NCBI GenBank assembly: GCA_018398765.1
Contig: JAHBMJ010005241.1
Span: 8,579-68,832 of the forward strand
Direction of reading: 5' to 3'
DNA: 60,254 nt
Source of the DNA: Chromera velia
Taxonomy: Eukaryota > Sar > Chromeraceae
The notes under the pieces are model-generated. The model saw only the letters and a program-made list of their open reading frames with translations. It was not told the DNA's origin and searched no databases. Below are positions 42,264 through 53,335 of the stretch, one piece after another. The first letter of the stretch is position 1. Each line of letters begins with the position of its first letter. The position numbers were made by a program, and so were the translations under genes.

Positions 42264-44380
42264 CATAAGGATATGAGTACAATCAAAAGATGAAGACGGC
42301 GCTCAGGAACACAAGAACTCCCTCCATTTGACGTTTTCTGACAGAGAGTCAGTCGATGCAAAGAGAGTCCCCCAGACACAGAGAGAGAGAGAGGGGGGGG
42401 AGGGGGAGGGAGAAAGGCGGCCACAACCTGTGCTCTCGTCTCAACCTGCACTGACAAGCCGCTTGGTACCCTATTCCCGTGCTGTGGGGGGAAAGATCGG
42501 GAAATCGTTCAATGAACGGTCCAGAGCAAAAGCTGACTGACGCATGCGCGCACGCTCACGCACAAATACACACGCACTCAGACACACTAGATATATGCAT
42601 TTCGGGAGAGCAGAAGAGAGCGAGAGGGAGAGAGGGAGACTAAAAGGCGGGGAGAGGGGGAGGGAAGAAGAGAAGCAACTTTTCGAATTTTGAAAGAGAC
42701 GATCTGTCAGACCAGGGAAGACGGGTTCAGAAAAAAAAAAAAAAAGAAGAAAGGAGAAGAAGAAGAAGAAGAAGGCAGAACGAAAACTACCAACAGGCCA
42801 ACATTTATCAGAGTCCAGTTGAAGAAAAAAAATCGCGAATTCCCTCATGGTCTCCTCTTTCAGGCAGCTCTGCACACACACACACACACACTCACACACA
42901 CNNNNNCACACACACGCACACACACACACACACACACAAGCAAGCGATGGGAAACGGTTGGACAGATGGAGACACGGACAGAAACCACATGGTCGCGTGT
43001 TGCACGAGGAAAAGGGGATGGGTATGCAGAGACGCATGAGAAACTTTAGAGAGCACCGTCAGCTCCGCGACTGCCGCCCTTCTTCTTCGCTCTACTATCT
43101 TCAAAGACAAAACAGAGCGTTGACGCAACATACAGCGCACCCCTGCTCCCCTTTTCCCTGTACGCCCCCCCCAGAATGAGTCGAATCGGAAGTCCAAACC
43201 GCAACTTTTGGACGACTTCAAAACCCCAAGAATCAACATTTTGTGATCGCGCGACCTACCTACCAGCCTACCTACTTACCTTGTACTGAGAGTTTCGCAC
43301 ATTCTCAGGGAGCCCGGGTCGACCCGACACGTTGTCGATCCACCACTCACCCATCAGCCACTCCGCCTTCGCAAGATTGAAGTCTGCACGATCAGTTTGT
43401 CTCTTCTTGTGAAATAAGTATCAGCATTTATGAATACATGCATTCTTCTACGAGAAGACCGCACACTGGCAAACGAAGTCAAAAGATGAAGGCACCACCC
43501 CCCCCCTCTCTTCTTCTGGCTCTTTTTTTCCTTCTCCCCTCCCCTTTCCTCTCAGATGCGCACAGCACAGACATGCACACAGAGAGATCTGCTCTGTTCC
43601 TGACAGCAAGATCTCATCTTCATCCTGAAATCGGAAGAAAATGAATGTATGGATGGATGGAAGCAGGATGAGGCAAGACATGCATGCAAACACATGCAAA
43701 AGACAACAGGGAAGGGCTGCATGAGCTCAGACACGAAGATGGGATGACAAGATGCGCCCCGGCCGGCACGCCACCCAATGTCTGCTCCCGTGCTACGTCT
43801 TATCTCCTCCCGGGCCGTCTCGTTTCGTCTCGTCTCCTAACCAGACCCACCCGCTTTGTACACGAAAAAGCCGACAATCCCCGAGAGGCCAATCCCAGAA
43901 CCCATCAGAAAGGCCCTCGTCCACGTGAACTGCGGCAGCACAGGGACACCAACGAGCTGGGCAAACAGACGAACACGCTCTTCCATTTTTCTTCGACAGT
44001 TTCACGAATGCCGAAGTATCGCATTGAGCAGTGCAAGGCTGATGCGGAGAGAGAAAATTGTTAGTCTGCTTGAAAAGGATCCAACGTGTGAAAAGTACCT
44101 GGCCCACCTTTTTGGGAGGATCTGAAGCTTCGGTTTTGGGGGCATTTTCGGAGACAGGCGGAGGAGACGGAGTGGTTGCTTCGGGAGAGACGGCGGCTTC
44201 CGTCGACGCCTTTGCCCCTTCTTCCTTTGTTACCGGAGCGTCCGTCGGGGGTACATGTGTAGAACCATCAGCGTTCTTTCCCTGGCTGGAAAAGGACCTG
44301 ACCAATGGTCGAACGCACTGCGTGGAGGCGTTGGCTCTCCTTCCTCCACGCGGGAGGTATCTCAGACCGGCCCTTAGCAT
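38616..44380 (-). CDS. Probable mitochondrial membrane protein with coiled-coil C-terminus, partly resolved
   Basis: ATG at 44380 opens an Arg-rich, acid-free N-terminus ([19 protein letters not shown], then [13 protein letters not shown]), typical of a mitochondrial presequence, followed by a Pro/Ala/Glu linker (exon 44380-44108). An exon ending at 43851 has a hydrophobic span ([18 protein letters not shown]). Then come 43383-43280 ([18 protein letters not shown]), 43098-43057 ([14 protein letters not shown]), 42146-41755 ([20 protein letters not shown], then a Lys/Glu-rich helix), 40820-40784 ([12 protein letters not shown]), 40576-40388 ([20 protein letters not shown]), 39713-39653 ([20 protein letters not shown]) and 38690-38616 ([15 protein letters not shown]). 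The last three exons and several others agree in phase. The junction of the presequence exon to the membrane exon does not, so these could be two genes, the second starting at ATG 43986. A further exon near 42869 is possible. The family was not recognised. Presequence + one span + coiled coil suggests an inner-membrane protein. Confidence 0.5.
38703..39420 (-). repeat. Intronic composite repeat related to 25505-25972, plus a 313-bp tandem duplication
   Basis: CCTCCTTTTCTTCATGAACA segments at about 38738 and 38832 are flanked by (GACA)n. Read on the minus strand they match the AG-rich spacer of the USP intron repeat. A roughly 95-bp segment starting GTGGGCAGGGGGCCCGA occurs at 38928 and again, diverged, at 39241; both contain CACGTGATCACTTG. 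All of it lies in the intron 39652-38691. Confidence 0.85.
40079..40216 (+). repeat. (GT)n array with GC interruptions
   Basis: Imperfect dinucleotide repeat in an intron of the minus-strand gene. No coding meaning. Confidence 0.9.
42160..42264 (+). repeat. (CA)n-(GA)n compound microsatellite next to an acceptor
   Basis: On the minus strand it forms the pyrimidine/GT tract leading to the acceptor of exon 42146-41755. Confidence 0.9.
42872..42937 (+). repeat. (CA)n array with a 5-N assembly gap
   Basis: N at 42902-42906 marks unresolved sequence inside the repeat, so repeat length is unreliable. Another single N is at 22645 in a G-run of a USP intron. Confidence 0.95.
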
Positions 44381-44710
44381 TCGTCAGTCTGGTTGGCTAG
44401 CAGAGGGGCATTCCCATCGACAAAACACCAAAATCAAAAAAGGGCATGAAAAAGAGCGAACGCGATGGGCAAAGAAGAAAGAATGGCGACGAGTGGGATG
44501 TGTGAATTCTCGCGGACACGCACAGTGACAGACAGGCTGAGACAGCGACAGCCATCGACTGTAATGATCGACAGCCTCAGGGACACTGGTTTGTGCCTGG
44601 GCGGGTCCGGCCCGGCCCATTCCGAAGACCACACGCAGCCGGCGCATGACTTCGAACCGACAGCGGGGCCCATATGCAGACAGCGGCGGGGCCCTGCCCC
44701 ATGCATGTGC
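44381..44710 (-). promoter_or_regulatory. Upstream region of the mitochondrial-type gene with a GC-rich patch
   Basis: GC-rich words such as GGGTCCGGCCCGGCCC, CAGCCGGCG and GCGGGGCCC lie at about 44598-44702, some 220 bp before the ATG. Promoter role inferred from position. Confidence 0.35.
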
Positions 44711-46340
44711 ACTGCATATGTACTCTTCCTCTGAGTCCCTCTGATACTCTCATATACTCTTCAATGGAGTCTTGGTCCAGAGTCTCAGATATACTTGGAT
44801 ATGAAATTGACCGATGCTAAACGAAAGAAAAATGTTGTTCACAAAAAAAGCTAACCGAAGTTACCGAAATAAACTTGAAACTTGCTTTTAGTTTAGCAAA
44901 TTAGTAGTAATACAGCTGTAGTAGGCTGTAGATTACTGTAGATGACCTAGGGACATCTGCCATCTGTAAAATAGGGCAACTAGGTTCAAATAGCTTAGAA
45001 ATTATTAATCCAACGTAATCCAACGTTGATATGTATGGATCTATCACAAAAGAGTTAATATATATTTAAACAATACAGAACACACTCTATTGCAGAGACA
45101 TCCTAATTCTTGGGGCATCTAATGCAACTCGTTTTTTCAAAGTTTCAAAATAAAAGTCGCGATTGAGCAGTTTTGAAAAAAAATCAAAAAGAATACTACA
45201 AATAAGCAATTCTTACAATGTAATACTATTTTATAAAACAAAGTATAAAAAAGTTAAGCAGCCTTTAAAGCAGGTATAAGCAGGGAGGGAAAGATCACCG
45301 CAGACAAAAAACAAAAGAAGCAGGAGAAAAATACTGCAGGGAAGTCGAGGTGAATTGAGGGGAAAGTGCATCAACATCCAGTGAGAGATACTCAATCGAG
45401 AAAATAATGCAAAAACGGGGCATGCACGATATTGAATTTGATGTTCACACACGCTGCATCAAAGAAGCAAGGGGAGAGGGAGAGGAGAGAAGGCGACAAA
45501 AGTCAAGGGGGGCAAGGAAGTCAAAAGCAGAGGCAGAGATCCAAAGAGAAAACTTCAGACAGCTATATATAGAGCTCAAAGAAAGCTTCCCTGTCTTTTC
45601 TGTCCATGGGCACAGCATCAGTGTTTCAGCATTCCTCAGTGCAAGTTCTGTCCAGTGTACAGCTTTGTCATTTTTTGATTTCAATTCACCATGGTGTCCA
45701 CTGCACCAGCAGTGCTCCTGCAGTCGTGAGTCTGCAATCTATCCTGGCTGCATGTGAATTCTAACTGAATTTTTCCATTGTTCATTTTTAAGACAATGAC
45801 TCTTTCTGTGGGGAGTCTCTGGGAGGTCTCGACCGAATGCTCAATGCTCTAACAAGATGGAGCCGCACTGGTCTACAGACGCTATTGCAGGTTCTGACTG
45901 TTGCGTGCCAGGGGGCAGAGAACAACAATTGAAAACGCGTTGATGCAGCTGCCCTGTCTCAACCTGCATGGCTGTTCTGCATGCATCGGAAGTCGCACTG
46001 CGGAAAATTCAACTTGACTGCAGGCCCGCTTTGAGGGACATGTTCATGACTGTGCGCTCTCTCTCTGTTTCATTTCAGGGGACGTTTTCGTCTGTTCGTC
46101 TTCTGGACACATCTCCTCATCTGATTCAACTTAGCTCTCTGATCTATGCACAGGATCCAGGAAGGATTTGATGATGTCACCGAGATGGTCTTAACGGGTT
46201 CGGGGTTGTCTGCATGACCACATGACCAGTACTGACGCACTGATTTTAGTGTCCCTCGTTCGAATCGGGAGATGGGGTTGGAAAGCTTCTAGGTTCGAAG
46301 GGAGCCTGGAGAAAGCCTCTTGAGCTCTTTTGAATTAATT
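44711..46340. other. Intergenic region, AT-rich then mixed
   Basis: 44720-45250 is AT-rich, with no coding frame. 45407-45757 (+) is an open frame of 116 codons whose first half is charged (RRRQKSRGARKSKAEAEIQR) and second half is not. No splice partner or family match was seen, so it is not called a gene. 45780-46340 shows nothing definite. Confidence 0.55.
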
Positions 46341-46949
46341 TCACCAAGCTACAGTCACTCCTTTTTCACCACCTCCGTGGTGGCTGGACAATTCTGCATG
46401 CTTTTCGGGGCATTTCCCTCCTTCCGCTTTTGTACAGACGTGGTTGCAGCACTTGAGGACTTCATCGGTTCCCTTTGGATTGCTGCAGTGCAGTCTGCAT
46501 GATGAGCCCTCATGATCTTCACCGCAACCCTTGCCTTTCTCCACCTTCTTGCATTTCCCACCACAACAGTCTAGATCATGGGTCTTCCAGTAGGTTGGCG
46601 TCTTGCAACGGATCTTGCAGTCGTGACCGGGTTCGTCACAGCTGCCGCCTTCTTTCATTATTTTGCACTTCCCACTGCAGCATTTGCGTATCTTGCCGAG
46701 AGCCTTCACCGGATCGTTGGAACAGTGAACAGTGCAACTCTCTTCTGGTATTGCGCTGATTAGCTTGTCTGCACCTAGGCGCCGCTCCTCGAAGTCCTGT
46801 TGCTCCCACGACTGTTGGGTCAGCTCTTTCCTTCTCTGCGTGAAGGATGCGGGGAAACCCTTCGCTTTGGTTTCCATCGAGGCTGCATTCAGGGTGGGCA
46901 GGAGATCAACCGCTCCGAACAGAACTACAAGCAGTCTGAGTCTGTACAT
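46341..46949 (-). CDS. Secreted protein with three cysteine-rich repeats (202 aa)
   Basis: Single-exon frame. The chosen start at 46949 gives MYRLRLLVVLFGAVDLLPTL, a clean signal peptide; an in-frame start at 47015 would bury it. A charged pro-region follows, ending near EERRLG, a possible dibasic processing site. The mature part has three repeats of C-x3-C-x(11-13)-CC-x3-C-x(5-8)-C: for example CTVHC...CCSGKC, CKIRC...CCGGKC, CRLHC...CCNHVC. There are eighteen cysteines in total, an even number consistent with disulfides in an extracellular or vesicular protein. The C-terminus is His/Gly-rich. The family was not recognised. A Cys-Cys framework alone does not indicate a toxin and none is claimed. 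It is divergent from the next gene across a GC-rich promoter patch. Confidence 0.75.
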   Translation of the reverse strand: MYRLRLLVVLFGAVDLLPTLNAASMETKAKGFPASFTQRRKELTQQSWEQQDFEERRLGADKLISAIPEESCTVHCSNDPVKALGKIRKCCSGKCKIMKEGGSCDEPGHDCKIRCKTPTYWKTHDLDCCGGKCKKVEKGKGCGEDHEGSSCRLHCSNPKGTDEVLKCCNHVCTKAEGGKCPEKHAELSSHHGGGEKGVTVAW

Positions 46950-47973
46950 GTTGCTAAAGTCGCTTCGAGTCGCGACTGGAAAAAATCTTCTTGGCACCTC
47001 TGTCAGCTGCTGCACGGCTCCTACACTGAGTTCCAGAGAACCTTAAGTGGACGAGCATCAACGCTTCTAAATTCAGAGCTCCATGGCAGGCAACAGAGGT
47101 GCCTGGTAAGATCCATGCTGTTGCATTTTTTGTGATCTTCTGTGCTTCAGAGCATGTAAAGCGGGATCTTGCGTAATGCCACCGGTGAATGGCTCTTTTT
47201 GTGTGGAATCCGACGACGACCACCGCAGGAACCCGTGCTGCTGTAGTCCCTCTGAGTTGACTGCTCTCTCTATATATATGTGCGTACTGCTGCGCATGAA
47301 ACTGCGACGAATTGCATGTATATATAGGAATATATATGAAGATCGAGCGAGAATATCACGCTGGATCCGGAATGCATCATCCGGCCGAATATCTGTGTAT
47401 CGGTGTGCATGACACCCTTTTGACTCCTACAGCTGAATGTTGGTCGGTCCCTTGAGCCAGGCTCGCGGGCCGCCCGGCCGCGTCGGCGCACGCGTCGCCC
47501 GGCGCCGGCCGGCCGGGGTCCAGGCTGCATGCATGCCCGGCATGCATGGTGTTGTTCGATTCGCAAGCTGGGAGCTAGGTGCATGTTGCGAGGCTGACAA
47601 ACGCCACACCGGACATCAACCATCACCAACCTGACAGACTTCCGACATCTTCCGACGTTACTGTTCCGATGGACAGATCACAAGAATTCAGAGCTTGGGT
47701 GCACGTGAGTTGCAGGTCTTCTGTCTTCCACGGTGTGCAGCTCCTTTCTGCTCTATTGTGACATGCACATTGATCACTGAATCTACTGCTCGAAGGACGT
47801 CCGACAACCGTATATATGTATGTCGGTGCTCTGTTTTTTTTTCTTTTGAGTAATCGAGAGCATCGAGAGCAGATCGGAGTGACACAGGCTCGCCAGCATA
47901 CTGTATAGTGGAGGGGGGTGCGTGAGCTTGGTTTCTTCCTTTCTATTTGCAAGACGGGGGCAGAGGGAAAGCC
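46950..47973. promoter_or_regulatory. Divergent promoter region with a GC-rich patch and TGCATGCA motifs
   Basis: GC-rich block at about 47458-47520 (GGGCCGCCCGGCCGCG, GGCGCCGGCCGGCCGG), followed at 47524-47549 by GCTGCATGCATGCCCGGCATG, which carries TGCATGC twice around a short palindrome. TATATATA-like words occur at 47270 and 47319. It lies between two divergent secretory-protein genes. Function inferred from position. Confidence 0.45.
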
Positions 47974-49040
47974 ATGAAGGTGCAGAGTCCAGCGTTCTTC
48001 TGCCGTCTCCACTCGAGACTTGCCCGGCTGAGAGTGTACGCATGCGTTGCGCTTTGCCTTCTGACAAGCAGACCAGCCAGCCGTGAGCATTCGGGGCCCA
48101 TAACTGCAACAGCTGCAGCAACTGCAGAGGAATGCGGGGGCTTTCGATCCGTACTGTGTCGGAGACGGCAGGAAGCGGGGAAGAGACACGCGTCTTTTGC
48201 GTCTCCTCCACGACACGCGCCAGGTTTTCTTTCGGGAGATTTTCTTGGAGAGGTCACAAGGGACAGGGACAGGGGGAGGAGACATGTTTCCCCCCTTTCT
48301 TCTCCATTGATACTAAAGGCACGAAAGGGAAGCCGCTCCAGTCGGTCGGGGTCGAGTGATGCAGAGGGGGCTGGCGGGTTGGGAGACGGGGAGGGGGAAG
48401 GAGCGAGTTTGCAGGAGAGGATGTCGCAGCAAGAGGAGATCTTTGGAGATGAAGACATGATCTCTGATGACACCAGCGTTGCAAATTTGTTGGATGCAGA
48501 AGCGAGCGGATTGGACCGTGACCAGGTCCGCCGTCAGAGGCGTTTGGGGAAATTGAAGGAGATGAGTGACGAGGACTTGATGTCTGATGATTGGGGGGGG
48601 CCAGGATTTGGGGGGTATGATGAATGGGCGGCGTCGGAGGAGGAGGAGGAGGAAGATGAAGATGAAGAGGATGCCGACTCGGTAGAAGTCGATGACGAGG
48701 ATGAACCCCGACGGAAAAAGAAAAAGAAATCAAGAAGGCGAAGGGGGGTTGTGTATAATCTGGAGAAAAGAACGATGATGATGGACGAAAAAATAGAATT
48801 GTTCCCATACTGGGACAACAGGACTTACCACGCATCAGGGGACTGGGGAAGTCTGGAAAAGAATCAAGACTACTACTACCATCCAGATGGCAAGCTAAGG
48901 AAAATTCACAAAAACCTCCAGCCGTTTCTTGACCAGGTAGGTCAGTGTGTGCATGCATGAACTTTCTTTTGCCAATCTCTTGTAGTACCTCTCTCCGCGC
49001 GAGATGTTCAATCATGCCCACTGAGTGAGTGAGTCAGTAT

Positions 49041-49095
<55 letters not shown>

Positions 49096-49565
49096 CGAAT
49101 GTGATTCCGAAAGGAAAACATGTCTGTCTGTTCGCCTGGACATCCATGTACTTCCTGTGGGTTCTCGTGTTAGCCCCCTGTCCGTGCACAAGAAAAGAAA
49201 GATGTGAGGGGGTGACCACAATGTGGAAATTGTGGAGAGGAGTGGTATGGATTCTTCCTGATGCTCCTGCCTGCAGGTGTACAAGGAGAGGCGAGAAAAT
49301 GGAACCCAATACGGAATTTCTATACCAGAGAGCGAGTGGGATGACGTGAAAACAATGAATGACACAGACGGTGTGCAGTTCAAGTCAGTCTCTCTTTCCT
49401 TTCCTTCCATACTTCCTTCCTTCATTTGTTCTTTCCTTTCTTTCTTCTTTCCTTCTTCCTTCCTTTCTTCCTGCCTGTCTGTCTTTCTTCCTTTGCCGAG
49501 TTCACCTCTCCCGGTCTGAATATCTGTGATGGTGTCTCATCTGTTTTTCGCGGGCTTCCCCGACC

Positions 49566-49603
<38 letters not shown>

Positions 49604-49686
49604 TTTTTCTCTGTCTTACTGTGTGTACTGCTGTCTGTCAATCGTCTATCTATCTATCGATGTGTCTCTCTTTTTTTTGCTCTCGT

Positions 49687-49727
<41 letters not shown>

Positions 49728-51804
49728 GTCTGTCTGTCTGTCTGTCTGTGTATCTGTCTGTGCCGTGGGGGGACGCCTCTTTCTTTGCCTTCCTTCTTGC
49801 AGGTGTGCGATTCCTTCTCTTGCTGGGAACTCTTCGGGGCTGAGAGCGATAGCAGACAAGTTCTTGGACGAGAAAACATTCAAAGAACTGGAGAGCCAGT
49901 TCGACCCAAAGGAACTCGAAAGAATCAGAATGCGTGAGTGAGTGAGTGAGTGAGTGAGTGAGTGAATGAGTGGGTGAGTGAGTGAGTGATTGAGTGAGTG
50001 AGTGAGTGAATGAGTGAGTGAGTGAGTGAGTGAATGAGTGGGTGAGTGAGTGAGTGAGTGAGTGAGTGGGAGGAGTAACAGGCGGACTTGCTGCCCTACG
50101 AATTGCACGAAAATCAGTCGGGAAGGGGCGCGCTTTTTTCTGTTCTGTTTTCCTTTCTCTCTGCCTCTGCTTCTCCTGCTTCTCTCTCTCTCTCTGTGGA
50201 TTTTTTTTCTTCTTCTGTCTAGCTGCTCCTGTGTTTTTGAAAAGGAGTACGTGAATATCCAGCTTCATCACTTTCCATCAATTTGCGCAATTCTTCAATC
50301 AAAGATGCAGTCACTTGGACCGATTCCCTTCCTCCATCGCTTGTTCTTTCTCTCTCTGTCTTTCTCTCCCTACCTCCCTGCAGAGGACTACTGGCTCTAC
50401 TCCGCTCCGTTCAACGACACCACGTGGATTCCCGACACAGCAGATCAAAGGTTCAACATTACAGGTAGGTCAGTTAGTGGGTTGGTCGCTTCTTTTTTTT
50501 TGCGGTTGCGTGGGTGTGTTGATGCGAAGAGAGAGATCTGGGTCAGCAGAGTGTGTACGGACCTGGATTCTATTTGCACGTGAGAGAGTGTTATGCGGTG
50601 TCGCGGAAACGAGGTTGAATTTGATGGGTGTGAAGACATCCACCACGACTCGATTTGTATCAGGGAAGAGGATCATATGTACAGATACCAATGTACAGAG
50701 TAAGCAGATCTTTGGTCTCTCGCTGTTGTCTTCCTTTCCGACATTTTTGCTTTCAGTCGTACCGAATTTCAGGGAGCCGAACGTCTCTTTGTTGCGTCCT
50801 GTCCATCGGGTCCAAACGACTTTTTCACAGAGCGACTCGCCCACCGGCCTTGCTTGCCTTGAGGATTTTGTTCTTCACTTCCGCGAGGCCGGGCGAGTCT
50901 TTAAACAAGCGGCAGCCTGAACTCACGATTTCCCTCGATTCTGAATGGCAATCATAAGAATGTCGTGTTCACATGCTCACGCACAAATGTTGTCTGCATT
51001 GCTTCTTGTGTGCAGCTGAATGGATCAATGGCACTCGGGCCTGGGAACAAGGTTTCGAGTTCATTCTGAAATGTAAAGATGAGGACACCGGGAGGGCGTG
51101 GGACTATCGGTGGGTCCCTTCCTTCCTTCCTTCCTTCCTTCCCTCTTGTCTGCTTTCCTTTCTGTTGCGTGGTCTTTTTCCGTTGCTCGGCATATTTCTT
51201 GTCGCTTTTGTTCCTTCCATCACTCCTCCCCCTGCCTCCGTCTCCTTTGCCTGTGCGTGCTCCGATCCCTCCCACCTTCCTACGCACGGTCCTCCCTCTC
51301 TGATCTCTGGTTTGAATTTTCTTTCTTTCTTTTCTTTCTTTCTTTCTTTCTTTCTTTCCTTCCTTCCTTCCTTCCTTCCTTCCCTCTTTCTTTCTTTCTT
51401 TCTTTCCTTCCTTCCTTCCTTCCCTCTTTCTTTCTTTCTTTCTTTCTTTCCTTCCTTCCTTCCTTCCTGTCTGAGATCACATCTGATCATGCGATTGCAG
51501 AATCCCTTTCGACAAAAGCTTTCTGTCGCTTTTGATTTGTTTTTTCGTTGATCAGAAGAGAAGAGAGACCGAACAGAAGCGGCAAAGCTTTGCCGTATCT
51601 ATCTATCTATCTATCTGTCTATCTATTTATTTTCAGTCTTAAAAGAGCACTCTCCTTCCTCTCCCCCCCTCTCCTCTCGTTTGTGTGTGCAGTCTGTGGG
51701 CACCCAACAGAGCGGTGAGTGAGTGCGGTGCAGTCTGGAGGGGAAGGGGAAGCAGACGACTGGCCGTGATAGACCTACACCTATATATGAATACACCCGC
51801 ACAC

Positions 51805-51854
<50 letters not shown>

Positions 51855-52995
51855 TTACTTGGCTTCTTGATTCTGCCTTTTTCTCTCTGTCGGCATGATT
51901 TTTCGTCTCAGGAGTTCTCATCTCTTCCTACTTTTCCTGTGTCTACTTCCTCACTTTTCCTTTCCACCTCTTCTTGGTCAGTTCATGGATGCGTTTTTGA
52001 TTGTGAATGCAGACCCCTTACAGACTAACCAACGGGACTGACATCAGCTTCAACCGATACAATGCCGATGTGGCCCGTCCGGGTCAATGCGACAAATTCG
52101 ACTTTTAGTCAGTAAGTATTCATTCATTCCAACAACGGATGGATGGATGTTGCTTCGAGGTGCATGGATGATCCTCCTTGAGACTTATTTCCTTCCTTCC
52201 TTCCTTCCTGTGTGGATTCGACCTCGGGGATTGAAGCATCCATCTGCTTTTGTGGAACAGCCCGCGCTGAAAATCATCTCCTTTCCTGAATGCGCCCGGA
52301 CACTGAGGCACGCGAGAGAGAGAGGGAGAGACAAAGAGAATTAGGGGTGCTGGTCCCCCTTTGACAGACAGAAGGCTGTTTTTGGACGTCTGCACATCCA
52401 CAAAATACAAGTAGAAAATACAGAAAGAAACTGAGATCTACAGGTCACAGACAAAACAATAAAGGCAATGAGAGCGGCCTTCTGAGCGTAGGTTTTGTTT
52501 GAAAAGCCTGTTGGACCCAATTGAAGTTCAATCCAAGTTTGAGAAAACATTTTGTCTTCGTCGTCGTTCCCTACTTCCTTCCTTCGCTCCATGGCACTTC
52601 TTCCCCTTGTTCCTCCCTCATTCTTCACAGATTCTGTTGCTTGCTTGCAATCCGCCTCTCTCAACCGTTGCTTTTCCGTTTTCATTTTCTGGCTCCTCCT
52701 CTCCTCTCATCAGTTGGTTCTCTGCTTCTTTCTGGCATTTTGCTTTGCTTTTCTTGCCTTTCTCCTTGTGTGTGTGAATGCATGTGCGTGCGTATGCAGC
52801 GAGCGGAGTCATCCCAAGATTTTGTCTTTGGCACACACACCGAGCTGGGAGGCCACGCGGTCGCGAATGTTCCCACGGAAGGATGACAACGGCACACTGC
52901 GGGGCACCCCCACAGACTACATCGGTTACAAGGGTGGGTCGGTGAGCTTGCTTAACGGATTGAGCGGAGATGCATGGGACGTCCACATGCTGTGA
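47974..52995 (+). CDS. Secretory-pathway glycoprotein, unknown family (562 aa, 8 exons)
   Basis: Exons 47974-48936, 49277-49383, 49803-49933, 50384-50464, 51016-51109, 51693-51714, 52013-52107, 52800-52995 agree in phase (1689 nt with stop). The start at 47974 gives a signal-peptide-like N-terminus: basic, then VYACVALCLLTS. A low-complexity region follows, with a long Glu/Asp run and a Lys/Arg run (residues about 225-260), then a more ordered C-terminal half with aromatic motifs (FPYWDNRTYHASGDWG, DYWLYSAPFNDTTWIPDT, AWEQGFEFILKCKDEDTG, DISFNRYN). At least eight N-x-S/T sequons (NRT, NGT, NDT, NSS, NDT, NIT, NGT, NGT) suggest passage through the ER. No catalytic motif was recognised. The tiny 51693-51714 exon is supported by phase only. 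A bipartite plastid-targeting presequence is an alternative reading of the N-terminus. Confidence 0.7.
49046..49095 (+). repeat. (GC)n-(GA)n microsatellite
   Basis: Intronic simple repeat in the secretory-glycoprotein gene. (GT)n at 49567-49602 and (CT)n-(GTCT)n at 49691-49750 follow in the next intron. Confidence 0.9.
49934..50073 (+). repeat. (TGAG)n array starting exactly at a splice donor
   Basis: Exon 49803-49933 is followed by GTGAGTGAGTGAG... for about 140 bp, with AATGAG and GGTGAG variants. The donor GTGAGT is the first unit of the array. Confidence 0.95.
51318..51469 (+). repeat. (TTTC)n / (TTCC)n array
   Basis: Alternating tetranucleotide blocks in the intron 51110-51692. A short TTCC run also starts just after the donor, at about 51117. 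Confidence 0.9.
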
Positions 52996-53335
52996 AACAC
53001 CGTCCCGCTGTGCCCGTTCTTTCTTTTACTTGCGCCCTCTCCCCCTCCTGCACCAGTAGTCTCAATAAAACTCCCTCCCGTTTTCCCCATGACAGAGAGA
53101 AGACAGGTTCTCCCCTTCTGGACTGTGCTTGCTTGAGAGAGAAACGTACGGGTGTATGCTTAGAGTTCTCGGGGCTCTTTCCGGGTAAGGGGGTGCTGCC
53201 TTCAAATGACAGCCTGTGGAAGGCAGTGAAACCTGCGGGCCGTGCTTTTTGGTGTCTTGAGACGTGCCATCGGACAATAATGTCAAATGCATAGATCGTG
53301 CGCGTCTGTTTGCATGGGTGCGTTCGCGCAGCCGC
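52996..53335. other. Short intergenic region between two co-directional genes
   Basis: 340 bp. Contains AATAAA at about 53065 (plausible poly(A) signal of the upstream gene; inference). No GC-rich patch like those at other gene starts. Confidence 0.5.

Noticed and set aside
46240-46275. Second tRNA-like T-loop (CGTTCGAATCGG)
   Set aside because: No matching stems upstream; chance match.
46341-46949. Calling the Cys-rich secreted protein a toxin
   Set aside because: Only the CC spacing is suggestive. The multi-repeat architecture and lack of a family match do not support such a call.
51501-51518. Possible extra exon in the secretory-protein gene
   Set aside because: Phase allows it, but the donor is weak and skipping it also keeps phase. 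Too little support.
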